This document shows, one piece after another, positions 1 through 7,820 of a DNA stretch of 64,000 nt. The translations under genes and the position numbers were made by a program. This DNA comes from an uncultured Bacteroidales bacterium. GTDB taxonomy: Bacteria > Bacteroidota > Bacteroidia > Bacteroidales > WCHB1-69. The stretch is taken from NCBI GenBank assembly GCA_905233625.1, contig CAJOFJ010000013.1, positions 97,725 through 161,724 on the forward strand, read 5' to 3'. Position 1 is the first letter of the stretch, and every line of letters starts with the position of its first letter. The notes under the pieces were generated by a model that was given only the letters and a program-made list of their open reading frames with translations, searched no databases and had not been told where the DNA came from.

Positions 1-1
1 C

Positions 2-670
2 GACTCGCTGGTGACCGACTATGATGGCAATTCTTATTCCATAGTGGAGATTGGAACGCAATGCTGGATGAAAGAGAACCTGCGCACCACCCATTATGCA
101 GATGGTACGGCGATACCGTTGGGAAATCTTTCAATCGGTTTCTCATCACCTTACCGCGAAATACCAGGGGAAAATATGAATGATGAAGACAACTTAGCCT
201 ATGTACCCACCCATGGTTTTTTGTACAACTGGCTGGCTGTGATGCATGAGGCCAACAGCAGTAATGACAGTCCTAGCGGCGTTCAAGGCATCTGCCCCAC
301 AGGCTGGCATGTTCCCAGTGATACTGAATGGATGGAACTGATCAATTATATGGCTACACAACCGGCTTACGCGGCAAGTAACGACAATACTCACTTAGCT
401 AAAGCACTGTCGGCTACATGGGGATGGGACAGAACGAGCATCGCGGACGCTCCCGGTCAAAATCCCACTTCCAACAATGCCACTGGTTTTTCAGCTCTTC
501 CAACTGGTTTTTCAAACTGTTCATTTGGAGAAGTCACCAGTTTCTGGAGCTGTACTTATAATGCTGATAATACGGTGCACACTATCAACCTGAATAATTA
601 TCAAGCCGCTGTGGAACGATCAATATGCTACATTGCTGATGCTATTTCCGTCCGTTGCCTCCGGGATTAG
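2..670 (+). CDS. FISUMP-domain surface protein, 3' fragment
   Basis: This is the C-terminal end of a gene that enters the window already open; the codons before position 11 (D-S-L) are in frame, so the GTG at 11 is an internal Val and not a start. The visible part is one complete FISUMP domain (Fibrobacter succinogenes major paralogous domain): DYDGNSYSIVEIGTQCWMKE, then GICPTGWHVPSDTEW, then NNATGFSALP, then FWSCT, and the terminal SVRCLRD that closes every such domain in this window. The domain is typical of secreted Bacteroidota and Fibrobacteres proteins and is presumed to be a C-type-lectin-like binding module; its ligand is unknown. It closely resembles the five FISUMP domains of the giant protein at 20725-27255, so the full gene may have the same stalk-plus-heads plan. 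Its stop overlaps the convergent kinase gene by 4 bp. Confidence 0.9.
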   Translation, partial: DSLVTDYDGNSYSIVEIGTQCWMKENLRTTHYADGTAIPLGNLSIGFSSPYREIPGENMNDEDNLAYVPTHGFLYNWLAVMHEANSSNDSPSGVQGICPTGWHVPSDTEWMELINYMATQPAYAASNDNTHLAKALSATWGWDRTSIADAPGQNPTSNNATGFSALPTGFSNCSFGEVTSFWSCTYNADNTVHTINLNNYQAAVERSICYIADAISVRCLRD

Positions 671-2040
671 TCATTCGTCTTATGACGGATATCCCGCTGC
701 CACCCGTTCACCACATTGGTCACCTCTACCATCTTCTTCACGGAGACGGAATTGTAGAACATAACCAATGCCTCCCGATTTGGTTCGCATTGCGGATAAC
801 GCCGCAGGACATCGTTCACCACTTCTTCGCGGTGCCGTTCGCGAATATCGTAATTGTTTTGAAAAAAATCAGACTGAAGATAATCCGACAGCTTGTCAAC
901 AGAAGACATCCCGCTGACCGTTGCTGCTTTCTCCCAGTCCCAAAACTGCTGGATCAATGTATCCACAGCCTGCTCAATCTGCTGCTTGGCCTCTGAAGGA
1001 ATCTGCCGATAAAAATACTCTTCCGAAGACACAACCACCTCCCTCTCCTGTATGGACTGGCTGTTCTGCTCCATTTGGTTTGTTGGCATTACCGTATTGC
1101 CCGCTTCCGCTTGAGATAACATTGCAGTCTGAACATCCTGTTGCTCCTCAATATTTTCGGATGGTGTCTCCGATGATGCGATTTTCTCTGTCTCCGGCGA
1201 CAAAGGCTCTGATTGCACCCCGTTTGTCGTTGGCCAAAACAATAATGCACCCGCCACTACAAAAATCAGAGCAACGAAAATGACTATCGCAAGGGTAAAG
1301 TGCCGGCTACGCTGCAAGCGCTGTATGATTTCATCCGCATTGCTGAACCTCCGTTCACGGTCAAGGCGCATACATTTACGGGCAATATGACCATAGCCGT
1401 GCGGAAAAATCTGCCGTAAGATAACCCCGAAAGCATATAGGTCGGCACGGTTATCGAGCGGCACACCGCCCGTCAACTGCTCAGGTGCGGCATACTTGTT
1501 CGACCCTGCCGGTTGCTTGAAAATGCCGTGCCAGTCACTGTCTGCCAAACCGAAATCAATGATCTTCACATTATAACCATTGCGTGTTATGAGAATATTG
1601 TCGGGTTTCAGGTCGCGATGAATAATCTGAAGACTGTGATAGTAAGACATAGCATCAAGCAGCTCCTTCACAATCTTCAGACGGGTTTTATGCGGCGGAT
1701 GTTGCGTCATAAACTCCTTCAAGGTGACCCCATCCACATACTCCATCACGAGACACGGACCGGCCACTGGGTCAATCTCCTTACTGATGATACGGGCAAT
1801 GTTGGGATGATCCATCCGCACTCCCAGTTCAAACTCCTTGGTCAACAATTCACGATACAGTTCCTTATGCTGAAATTCCTGTTTCAGACCTTTGAGCACA
1901 AACCACTTCCCATAACGCTGTGCCTTAAACAGGCGATTAAAGCCCTTGGACGGGATTTCTGAATAAGAAGTAAACACATCGGAGATGTTCTCGAACGAGG
2001 AAGTGATTTTGCCAGAAGAAGAAATGCAGTCTGTGCTCAT
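667..2040 (-). CDS. Membrane-anchored Hanks-type Ser/Thr protein kinase
   Basis: A 457-residue protein with an N-terminal protein kinase domain of about 240 residues, one transmembrane helix at about 248-269, and a C-terminal part of about 190 residues that should lie outside the membrane. Visible catalytic elements are the VLK lysine (K50), HRDLKPDN with catalytic D143, DFG at 162-164 and APE at 185-187. The usual GxGxxG nucleotide loop is not recognisable; the corresponding stretch reads SKGFNRLFKAQRYG, so ATP binding may be atypical. The tail is Glu/Gln/Ser-rich and then helical, with no PASTA repeats, so the sensed signal is unknown. It is a single gene convergent with the FISUMP fragment (4 bp overlap). 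A -7 box (TATCTTTG) on the minus strand at 2283-2290 gives a leader of more than 200 nt. Confidence 0.9.
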   Translation of the reverse strand: MSTDCISSSGKITSSFENISDVFTSYSEIPSKGFNRLFKAQRYGKWFVLKGLKQEFQHKELYRELLTKEFELGVRMDHPNIARIISKEIDPVAGPCLVMEYVDGVTLKEFMTQHPPHKTRLKIVKELLDAMSYYHSLQIIHRDLKPDNILITRNGYNVKIIDFGLADSDWHGIFKQPAGSNKYAAPEQLTGGVPLDNRADLYAFGVILRQIFPHGYGHIARKCMRLDRERRFSNADEIIQRLQRSRHFTLAIVIFVALIFVVAGALLFWPTTNGVQSEPLSPETEKIASSETPSENIEEQQDVQTAMLSQAEAGNTVMPTNQMEQNSQSIQEREVVVSSEEYFYRQIPSEAKQQIEQAVDTLIQQFWDWEKAATVSGMSSVDKLSDYLQSDFFQNNYDIRERHREEVVNDVLRRYPQCEPNREALVMFYNSVSVKKMVEVTNVVNGWQRDIRHKTND

Positions 2041-2055
2041 ATCCGAAGTTTTACA

Positions 2056-2250
2056 TTAGTTGAAAACACAAACATCATATAGCGGGATATTGGTAAGTTG
2101 TTCTTGCTCCTTGTAGGGCAGCATAGAGTATCGGACGGCATGTATGTCGGGATTCGCTTTCAGAAAATTAGTCATTGAATTAGCGCGGACAAAGTTTTCC
2201 GCAACAAAATATGAGTATGAAATACAGGTTTTTGCAGTTAAATCAGCCAT
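2056..2250 (-). CDS. Possible 64-residue leader ORF before the kinase
   Basis: An open frame starting at the ATG at 2250 (MADLTAKTC) lies between the minus-strand promoter at 2283-2290 and the kinase start, so it would be on the kinase transcript. A second in-frame ATG at 2175 would give 39 residues. The product has no recognised domain and no clear ribosome binding site. It could be a translated leader peptide, a small unrelated protein, or chance coding in an untranslated leader; the last is at least as likely. Confidence 0.25.
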   Translation of the reverse strand: MADLTAKTCISYSYFVAENFVRANSMTNFLKANPDIHAVRYSMLPYKEQEQLTNIPLYDVCVFN

Positions 2251-2282
2251 CCCAACATATTTTTCCGCACTTATTTTGGCTG

Positions 2283-2290
2283 CAAAGATA
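2283..2290 (-). promoter_or_regulatory. -7 box of the kinase gene
   Basis: The minus strand reads TATCTTTG, a perfect match to the Bacteroidota -7 consensus TAnnTTTG, about 240 bp upstream of the kinase start. No clear -33 TTTG was assigned. Confidence 0.5.
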
Positions 2291-2428
2291 CAAAAATCAG
2301 CAGAAAAAAGAACATCCATCTTGATTTTTGTGCCAGCTTTATATGATAATCATACGAATCGCAAGGATGTGAATTTCGCGGCGGCAAATATAGTGCTTCG
2401 GAGCATGCGACACCCGCGCCGCGACCAT

Positions 2429-2608
2429 GACAGGGCAATGTACCTGTCTATTGATATTGAATCCCTTGCGGGATATAATTGTTTCACAACATCTCACATC
2501 CTATTGAAATTGAATCCCTACCGGGATATTCTTTTCCCCGTCAGGGGATATAATATCAATAGAACAATGGTCGATATTTCACAATTTCCAATTACCCTCG
2601 CAGAGGGT
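2429..2608. repeat. Cluster of five short hairpins
   Basis: This gene-free region holds a run of small perfect inverted repeats: GACAGG/CCTGTC (2429-2448, loop 8), ATCCC/GGGAT (2461-2474, loop TTGC), ATCCC/GGGAT (2514-2527, loop TACC), TCCCC/GGGGA (2535-2548, loop GTCA) and ACCCTC/GAGGGT (2594-2608, loop GCA). The last four share a C-rich arm first and 3-4 nt loops, and three are followed by ATAT. The words TTGAATCCC and TTTCACAA recur between them. It resembles a REP-type array more than a terminator, since no T-run follows. No gene is supported between 2251 and 2730. Confidence 0.6.
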
Positions 2609-2705
2609 TTAATATTAATTCGTACACTAAAATATGGTATAAGAAACACATTTGCAAAAGGGGTTTTTATTTACACATAATTATATCGTTAATTGATTTT
2701 TTCCT

Positions 2706-2713
2706 TATCTTTG
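2706..2713 (+). promoter_or_regulatory. -7 box of murF
   Basis: TATCTTTG matches TAnnTTTG and lies 18 bp before the murF start codon, giving a very short leader. It is placed as the promoter of the murF-anmK pair. Confidence 0.6.
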
Positions 2714-2730
2714 CTTTTTAATTCAATGCA

Positions 2731-4005
2731 ATGAATAACATGGAAAAACTGTATCAACTGTATAAACAGCACCCGCGCATCTGCACCGATACACGGAACA
2801 TTATCCCCGACTCGTTATTTTTCTGCCTAAAAGGAGAAAATTTTAATGGCAATAACTTTGCCACCCAGGCATTGGAAGCTGGTGCCGCCTACGTGGTGAC
2901 CGAACGCCCAGATTTGAAGGACGATTCCCGCTGTGTAGTAGTAGATGATAGTCTGAAAACCTTACAGCAATTGGCCAGATACCATCGCCAGCAGCTACGG
3001 ATTCCTGTTATCGGCATTACGGGTACCAATGGCAAAACCACTACCAAAGAGCTGGTAGCCGCCGTGCTGTCAAAGAAATACAATATCTGCTATACCCAAG
3101 GCAATCTGAACAACCATATCGGTGTGCCCCTTACTCTACTCAGTATCACCAACGAGCATGAAATAGCCATTGTGGAAATGGGGGCTAACCATCCGGGCGA
3201 AATCGCAGACCTTTGCACCCTGTCGATGCCCAATTACGGTCTCATTACCAATATCGGCACCGCCCATATCGAAGGTTTCCTTTCCAAAGAGAACATCATC
3301 ACCACCAAGAAAGCCCTGTACCGCAGTGTTATGGGCTGCAAGGGCACTTTATTTGTCAATATTGATGATGATATCCTTACAAAAGATTTGGATTATCAAC
3401 CCGTCATAACCTATTCCACCGAAAAAGCAGCCGACATTAACGGACGTATTGTCCACAACGACGGCCTCATCAGCATCGAGTTATTCGGGAAGGAGGTAAA
3501 CACCCAGCTGACAGGTGCTTATAACTTGTATAACATGCTGGCGGCAGCGACAGTCGGACAACATTTTGGAGTGAGCGAAGAGGACATTTGCGCCGCCATC
3601 GCCCAGTACCAGCCCGCCAACCACCGCTCGCAGGTGGAGCACAAAGGCAGCAATACCATCATTGCCGACTATTACAATGCCAACCCCACCAGCATGACCG
3701 CGGCCCTGCAAAACCTCATCGGCATTAATCACCCGCACAAAGTGGCCATTATCGGCGACATGCGCGAATTGGGCAGTGTCAGCGACGAGGAGCATGCTCG
3801 CATCATCAAATTATGCCAAGACAATCAGATCGAGACCTATTATGTCGGCAGCGAATTTCGGAAGCATCTGGATAACCATCCGCATAGTTTCATCGATGTG
3901 GAGGAAGCCAACCAATATTTTGAGCAAAACCCGCTAAATGATGCCCTGATTCTGGTTAAAGGCTCGCACAGCATGCACTTGGACAAACTCATACTGCTAC
4001 AATAA
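2731..4005 (+). CDS. murF: UDP-MurNAc-tripeptide--D-alanyl-D-alanine ligase
   Basis: MurF adds D-Ala-D-Ala to UDP-MurNAc-tripeptide, the last cytoplasmic step of the peptidoglycan precursor. The 424-residue protein has the Mur ligase order: a small N-terminal substrate domain (1-90) with DSLFFCLKGENFNG, a central ATPase domain with the P-loop GTNGKTTTKE at 98-107, EMGANHPGEI and TNIGTAHIEGF, and a C-terminal domain with ADYYNANPTSM and IGDMRELG. The last two motifs distinguish MurF from MurC/D/E. The start ATG at 2731 was chosen because it follows the -7 box closely; an ATG four codons on (MEKLYQ) is possible. It is followed after 15 bp by anmK, so the two are probably co-transcribed. It lies apart from any mraY-murD-murG cluster, at least within this window. 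Confidence 0.97.
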   Translation: MNNMEKLYQLYKQHPRICTDTRNIIPDSLFFCLKGENFNGNNFATQALEAGAAYVVTERPDLKDDSRCVVVDDSLKTLQQLARYHRQQLRIPVIGITGTNGKTTTKELVAAVLSKKYNICYTQGNLNNHIGVPLTLLSITNEHEIAIVEMGANHPGEIADLCTLSMPNYGLITNIGTAHIEGFLSKENIITTKKALYRSVMGCKGTLFVNIDDDILTKDLDYQPVITYSTEKAADINGRIVHNDGLISIELFGKEVNTQLTGAYNLYNMLAAATVGQHFGVSEEDICAAIAQYQPANHRSQVEHKGSNTIIADYYNANPTSMTAALQNLIGINHPHKVAIIGDMRELGSVSDEEHARIIKLCQDNQIETYYVGSEFRKHLDNHPHSFIDVEEANQYFEQNPLNDALILVKGSHSMHLDKLILLQ

Positions 4006-4020
4006 ACAATATTTTGGGAA

Positions 4021-5151
4021 ATGCGTTACCACCATGTTATCGGCATCATGTCAGGCACCTCTTTGGATGGGCTGGATTTGGTGTATTGTGTGTTTGGGAA
4101 GAAAAGGAATAAGGTTTTTAAAGACCTTAAGGACAAGAGAGAGAGAGAGAACCAGAGCTGTACTTCTGGCAATAGTTGTTGGGAGTATGAGGTACGCAAA
4201 GCGGTTACGGTGCCCTACCCCGAAGAATTGAGTCAAAAATTGGCGCAGGCCATGAGCCTATCTGGCTATGAGTTAGCATTGCTCCACAACGAACTGGGAC
4301 GCTTTATCGGAATGCAAGTCAATGAATTTATGGCTGATTTTGCCGAAGAAGTAGAACTGATCGCCTCGCACGGGCATACCGTTTTTCACCGCCCTGACTT
4401 AGGCATGACCATGCAAATCGGCAGTGGAGCAGACATTGCCGCTATCTGCGGGAAGCCTACCGTCTGCGACTTCCGAACCCTCGATGTGGCCTCAGGCGGA
4501 CAAGGTGCTCCCTTGGTACCCATCGGTGACGAGCTATTGTTTGGTCAATATGACATCTGCCTGAATTTGGGCGGTATCAGCAACCTCTCCTATCGGGCAG
4601 ACGGACAGCGCAAAGCCTACGACATTTCCCCCTGCAATATCGTGCTGAATCAATTGTCCCGACAGCTGGGAAAGGAGTATGACGCGAACGGAGCCATTGC
4701 GCAAAGCGGCTGTATCAACATGCCATTATTGGAACAACTCAACCAACTGGATTATTATAAACAACTAGGAACCAAATCTTTAGGAAGAGAATGGATTGAT
4801 CAAAACTTTTTCCCGATTTTGGCAGGCAGTCCATTGTCCATCCCCGATCAGATGCGGACCGTGTACGAGCATATTGCACAGCAAATTGCCAAAGCGTGCA
4901 ATGCTACAGGCGGCAAGACTTTGCTCATCACAGGCGGAGGAGCCCACAACACTTTCCTCATCGACCTCATCCGTCAGAAATTCCACGGACAGGTTATCAT
5001 CCCCGACGACAGCACCATCGATTTCAAAGAAGCCATCATCTTTGCCTTTTTGGGCATGCTGCGCGCCAATGGCCTTCCCAACTGCCTTGCCTCGGTTACG
5101 GGAGCAAAGTGCGATTCGTCAGGTGGAGGAATGTATGGAGTTGACAGTTAA
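4021..5151 (+). CDS. anmK: Anhydro-N-acetylmuramic acid kinase with in-frame insert
   Basis: AnmK phosphorylates and opens 1,6-anhydro-MurNAc during recycling of cell-wall muropeptides, giving MurNAc-6-phosphate. The 376-residue protein shows the family landmarks: GIMSGTSLDGLDLVYC at the N-terminus, SHGHTVFH (116-123), DFRTLDVASGGQGAPLVP (150-167), NLGGISNLS and a late LLITGGGAHN. Residues about 26-52 form an unusual charged, low-complexity insert (KDLKDKRERE) between the first strand and WEYEVRKAVTVPYP; at DNA level it contains a palindromic CCTTAAGG and a GA-dinucleotide run. Related proteins, as I recall them, have only a few residues here. The frame stays open, so the enzyme is probably made. 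The 3' end (GTTGACAGTTAACAATT) also resembles the intergenic word repeats of this genome. Confidence 0.95.
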   Translation: MRYHHVIGIMSGTSLDGLDLVYCVFGKKRNKVFKDLKDKRERENQSCTSGNSCWEYEVRKAVTVPYPEELSQKLAQAMSLSGYELALLHNELGRFIGMQVNEFMADFAEEVELIASHGHTVFHRPDLGMTMQIGSGADIAAICGKPTVCDFRTLDVASGGQGAPLVPIGDELLFGQYDICLNLGGISNLSYRADGQRKAYDISPCNIVLNQLSRQLGKEYDANGAIAQSGCINMPLLEQLNQLDYYKQLGTKSLGREWIDQNFFPILAGSPLSIPDQMRTVYEHIAQQIAKACNATGGKTLLITGGGAHNTFLIDLIRQKFHGQVIIPDDSTIDFKEAIIFAFLGMLRANGLPNCLASVTGAKCDSSGGGMYGVDS

Positions 5152-5158
5152 CAATTAG

Positions 5159-5201
5159 ACTACCCCGCCCTACGGGCACCCCTTCTAAAAGAAGGGGAAT
5201 T
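5159..5201 (+). repeat. Interspersed double-hairpin repeat, family A, copy 1
   Basis: A 43-bp element between anmK and murB: ACTACC, then hairpin one (GCCC-TAC-GGGC), then hairpin two (CCCCTTCT...AGAAGGGG) and AATT. Near-identical elements occur at 27401-27441 and, reversed, at 43213-43255, with partial copies at 27318-27339 and 35253-35300. Confidence 0.85.
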
Positions 5202-5261
5202 CAAAGTTCAACACTATCCCCTATCCACTAAATACTATTCCCTAAAAACAATTAGCACATT

Positions 5262-6272
5262 ATGAAAAATATAATTTCCCCTTCACTGAAACCATACAAC
5301 ACCTTCCACATTGACTGCAGGTGTAAGGAATTGCTGATTGTGGAAAATGACCAGGATATTGATGAAGTATTCCGCAGAAAAATCTTTCACCAGCCTTTTT
5401 TGCTGATTGGCGAGGGCAGTAACATCCTTTTTACCAAGGATTTCGAGGGAACCGTCATCCGCTTGGCCACCAAAGGCATAGAAATTATCAACGAGGATGA
5501 CGAACACGTGTATGTGCGTGCGGCAGGAGGCGAAAACTGGTCTGACTTTGTGCGCTTCACCATCGAGCACGAACTATACGGTGCGGAAAACCTCATCGGC
5601 ATTCCGGGACTGGTGGGCAGCTGCCCCGTACAGAACATCGGCGCCTACGGCAGCGAGGTCAAAGACATCATCTATCAAATGGAAGGCTATTATCTCCCTG
5701 ATGGTGAACCTTTTGTATTATACAATGAAGAATGCCACTTCGCTTATCGTGACTCCATTTTCAAAAATGAATTAAAAGACCGTTGCTGGATTTCCGAAGT
5801 GGTTTTCAAATTAAGCAAAGTAAAGCATTTCCAACTAAACTACAAACAGTTAGCAGACAATTTGGCACCCTTTGGCGAAGATCTGACCCTGAAAAAAGTG
5901 GCGGACACCGTGCTCAACATCCGCAACAGCAAACTACCCGACACTACAAAGGTGGGGTGTGCTGGCAGTTTTTTCAAAAATCCTGTCGTGAGCGAAGCAA
6001 AATTTGCGGAACTTTCTGCCAAATTTAACCAACTTGTCCACTACCCTGCCCCCAACGGGGTCAAATTGGCAGCCGGCCAACTCATCGAAAGTTGTGGGTG
6101 GAAGGACATCCGCAGAGGCGATGTAAGCGTATACCCCACCCAAGCCCTGGTTATCGTCAATTGGGGAAATGCCAAGGGTTCTGAGGTAGTTGAATACTAT
6201 CAGGATATTATCCAATCAGTGCAAAAAAGATACGGAATTCTGATCGAACCGGAGGTCAAAATTATCAGTTAA
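5262..6272 (+). CDS. murB: UDP-N-acetylenolpyruvoylglucosamine reductase
   Basis: MurB is the FAD- and NADPH-dependent enzyme that reduces UDP-GlcNAc-enolpyruvate to UDP-MurNAc. The 336-residue protein has an FAD-binding N-terminal half with LIGEGSNILF (48-57) and GIPGLVGSCPVQNIGAYG (113-130), and a C-terminal MurB domain. The three catalytic residues fall at the expected places: R163 in AYRDSIF, S236 in AGSFFKNP and E329 in LIEPEVK, equivalent to R159, S229 and E325 of the E. coli enzyme, so this is the longer type I form. It is 110 bp downstream of anmK, with a family A repeat in the gap, and could be read through or have its own weak promoter. With murF and anmK it forms a small peptidoglycan synthesis and recycling group. 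Confidence 0.97.
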   Translation: MKNIISPSLKPYNTFHIDCRCKELLIVENDQDIDEVFRRKIFHQPFLLIGEGSNILFTKDFEGTVIRLATKGIEIINEDDEHVYVRAAGGENWSDFVRFTIEHELYGAENLIGIPGLVGSCPVQNIGAYGSEVKDIIYQMEGYYLPDGEPFVLYNEECHFAYRDSIFKNELKDRCWISEVVFKLSKVKHFQLNYKQLADNLAPFGEDLTLKKVADTVLNIRNSKLPDTTKVGCAGSFFKNPVVSEAKFAELSAKFNQLVHYPAPNGVKLAAGQLIESCGWKDIRRGDVSVYPTQALVIVNWGNAKGSEVVEYYQDIIQSVQKRYGILIEPEVKIIS

Positions 6273-6313
6273 AAATATTTTCAACAGAATACTTTTTGTA
6301 TTGAAAAAAATTG

Positions 6314-6321
6314 TATTTTTG
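6314..6321 (+). promoter_or_regulatory. -7 box of rpmG
   Basis: TATTTTTG matches TAnnTTTG, 44 bp before the rpmG start. A TTTG at 6295-6298 could be the -33 element, although the spacing is shorter than usual. Confidence 0.6.
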
Positions 6322-6365
6322 CAAACTCAAATCAAAAGAGAACAAAGTAGCAAAAATTTAGTGTT

Positions 6366-6554
6366 ATGGCAAAGAAAAATAAAGAAGCAAGACAACAGGT
6401 CATCTTAGAATGCACCGAACAGAAAGCCAGTGGCGTTCCGGGTATGTCAAGATACATCACCACTAAAAACAGAAAGAACACGACCGAGAGATTGGAACTG
6501 AAGAAATACAATCCCTATCTGAAACGTGTTACCGTTCACAAGGAAGTTAAATAA
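6366..6554 (+). CDS. rpmG: 50S ribosomal protein L33
   Basis: A 62-residue basic protein whose core [20 protein letters not shown] and [19 protein letters not shown] is the bL33 signature. It lacks the four zinc-binding cysteines of the C+ form (only one Cys is present), so it is the zinc-independent C- type. It lies 16 bp before the DUF4295 gene, a pairing common in Bacteroidota. Confidence 0.97.
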   Translation: MAKKNKEARQQVILECTEQKASGVPGMSRYITTKNRKNTTERLELKKYNPYLKRVTVHKEVK

Positions 6555-6570
6555 TAAAAATCTATAGAAA

Positions 6571-6726
6571 ATGGCAAAGAAGGTTGTTGCAACATTGAAA
6601 AAAGAAGGCGGCGTTGCCTATACCCGCGTGGTGAAAATGGAACGCTCACCCAAAACCGGAGCCTACACTTTCAAAGAAGCTGTAGTGGAATCCGCAAACG
6701 TAAAAGACTTTTTGGCTAAAAAGTAA
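6571..6726 (+). CDS. DUF4295 small ribosome-associated protein (bL38-like)
   Basis: A 51-residue, strongly basic protein beginning MAKKVVATLKKEGG and ending VKDFLAKK. It belongs to the DUF4295 family, which is confined to Bacteroidota and usually sits directly after rpmG, as here. From memory, Bacteroidota ribosome structures assign this family as a lineage-specific large-subunit protein (bL38); that assignment is recalled and not shown by the sequence. The start follows L33 by 16 bp and the gene is closed by a strong terminator, so the two form a tiny operon. Confidence 0.85.
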   Translation: MAKKVVATLKKEGGVAYTRVVKMERSPKTGAYTFKEAVVESANVKDFLAKK

Positions 6727-6744
6727 TATTTTGTTTTCATGGTT

Positions 6745-6783
6745 AAAAAAAGTCGGAATGTGACCCATTCCGGCTTTTTTTTT
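6745..6783 (+). terminator. Terminator of rpmG-DUF4295
   Basis: GTCGGAATG pairs with CATTCCGGC around a short loop (one G-T pair), followed by nine T residues and preceded by an A-run. It lies 20 bp past the stop codon. Confidence 0.85.
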
Positions 6784-6832
6784 GCTTGACTGGAAAAATT
6801 TTTCTCTGTGTACATTGTTAGGGATTTTTATG

Positions 6833-6840
6833 TAACTTTG
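6833..6840 (+). promoter_or_regulatory. -7 box of ftsY
   Basis: TAACTTTG matches TAnnTTTG, 14 bp before the ftsY start codon, with TTG at 6815-6817 as a possible upstream element. Confidence 0.6.
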
Positions 6841-6854
6841 CAAAAATTTATGTC

Positions 6855-7814
6855 ATGGGCTTTTTTTCATTTTTTTCCAAAGAAAAGAAAGAGGAATTAA
6901 ACAAGGGTTTGGAGAAATCCAAAGAGAGTTTTTTCGCCAAACTCGCCAAAACCGTAGTCGGCAAATCCAAGGTGGACGATGACGTGCTTGACAATTTGGA
7001 GGAGATTTTAGTCACCTCCGACGTCGGTGTAGAGACCACCCTGAAAATCATCGACCGCATTGAAAACCGCGTTTCCAAGGACAAGTACATCGGTACCAGC
7101 CAGTTAAACACCATTCTGCGAGAGGAAATCGCAGGGTTGTTGCTGGAGAACGACATGGAAGGCAAGCAGGATTTCACCCTTCCCGAAGACAAAAAGCCCT
7201 ATATCATTTTGGTGGTAGGTGTCAATGGTGTGGGTAAAACCACCACTATCGGCAAGTTAGCCTATCAGTTTAAAAAGAAAGGCTATTCGGTTATGCTGGG
7301 TGCTGCCGACACCTTCCGCGCCGCCGCCATCGAGCAGCTGGAAGTGTGGGCTCAGCGCGCCGACGTGCCCATTGTGACCCAGAAAATGGGAGCCGACCCC
7401 GCCGCAGTGGCCTACGATACTGTCGCTTCGGCAATATCCAAAGGCTCTGATGTAGTGCTCATCGACACCGCTGGCCGACTGCACAACAAAATCAACCTCA
7501 TGCACGAGCTCACCAAAATCAAGAACGTCATTCGCAAGCTCCTGCCTGATGCACCCCATGAAATACTGTTGGTATTGGATGGTTCCACGGGCCAAAATGC
7601 CATTGAGCAAGCCCGCCAGTTTACGGCCGCTACCGAAGTCAACGCTTTGGCTATCACCAAATTGGACGGAACAGCCAAGGGTGGTGTGGTCATCGGCATC
7701 TCCGACCAATTCCAAATACCGGTGAAATACATCGGCGTGGGTGAAAAAATCGAACAATTGCAAGTCTTCAACCGCCTTGAATTTGTAGACTCCCTCTTCC
7801 CCGAACAAGACTAA
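6855..7814 (+). CDS. ftsY: Signal recognition particle receptor FtsY
   Basis: FtsY is the membrane-associated GTPase that receives SRP-bound ribosomes and delivers them to the SecY translocon. The 319-residue protein has a short charged N-terminal segment (1-30), a helical N domain and the SRP GTPase G domain: P-loop GVNGVGKTTT (122-131), the insertion motif AADTFRAAAIEQL, DTAGR (204-208) and TKLDG (268-272). The absence of a C-terminal Met-rich M domain separates it from Ffh, and the short acidic N-terminus matches the compact FtsY of Bacteroidota. It is followed after 6 bp by ispH, so the two are likely co-transcribed from the promoter at 6833. Confidence 0.97.
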   Translation: MGFFSFFSKEKKEELNKGLEKSKESFFAKLAKTVVGKSKVDDDVLDNLEEILVTSDVGVETTLKIIDRIENRVSKDKYIGTSQLNTILREEIAGLLLENDMEGKQDFTLPEDKKPYIILVVGVNGVGKTTTIGKLAYQFKKKGYSVMLGAADTFRAAAIEQLEVWAQRADVPIVTQKMGADPAAVAYDTVASAISKGSDVVLIDTAGRLHNKINLMHELTKIKNVIRKLLPDAPHEILLVLDGSTGQNAIEQARQFTAATEVNALAITKLDGTAKGGVVIGISDQFQIPVKYIGVGEKIEQLQVFNRLEFVDSLFPEQD

Positions 7815-7820
7815 GGCGGC

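Noticed and set aside
2461..2608. CRISPR-like array
   Set aside because: The repeated parts are only 12-15 bp palindromes with unequal spacing (about 53, 21 and 59 bp) and different stems; no cas gene is near.
2144..2680. Plus-strand 178-codon open frame
   Set aside because: It crosses the opposing promoter and the hairpin cluster, has no start signal and encodes no recognisable sequence.
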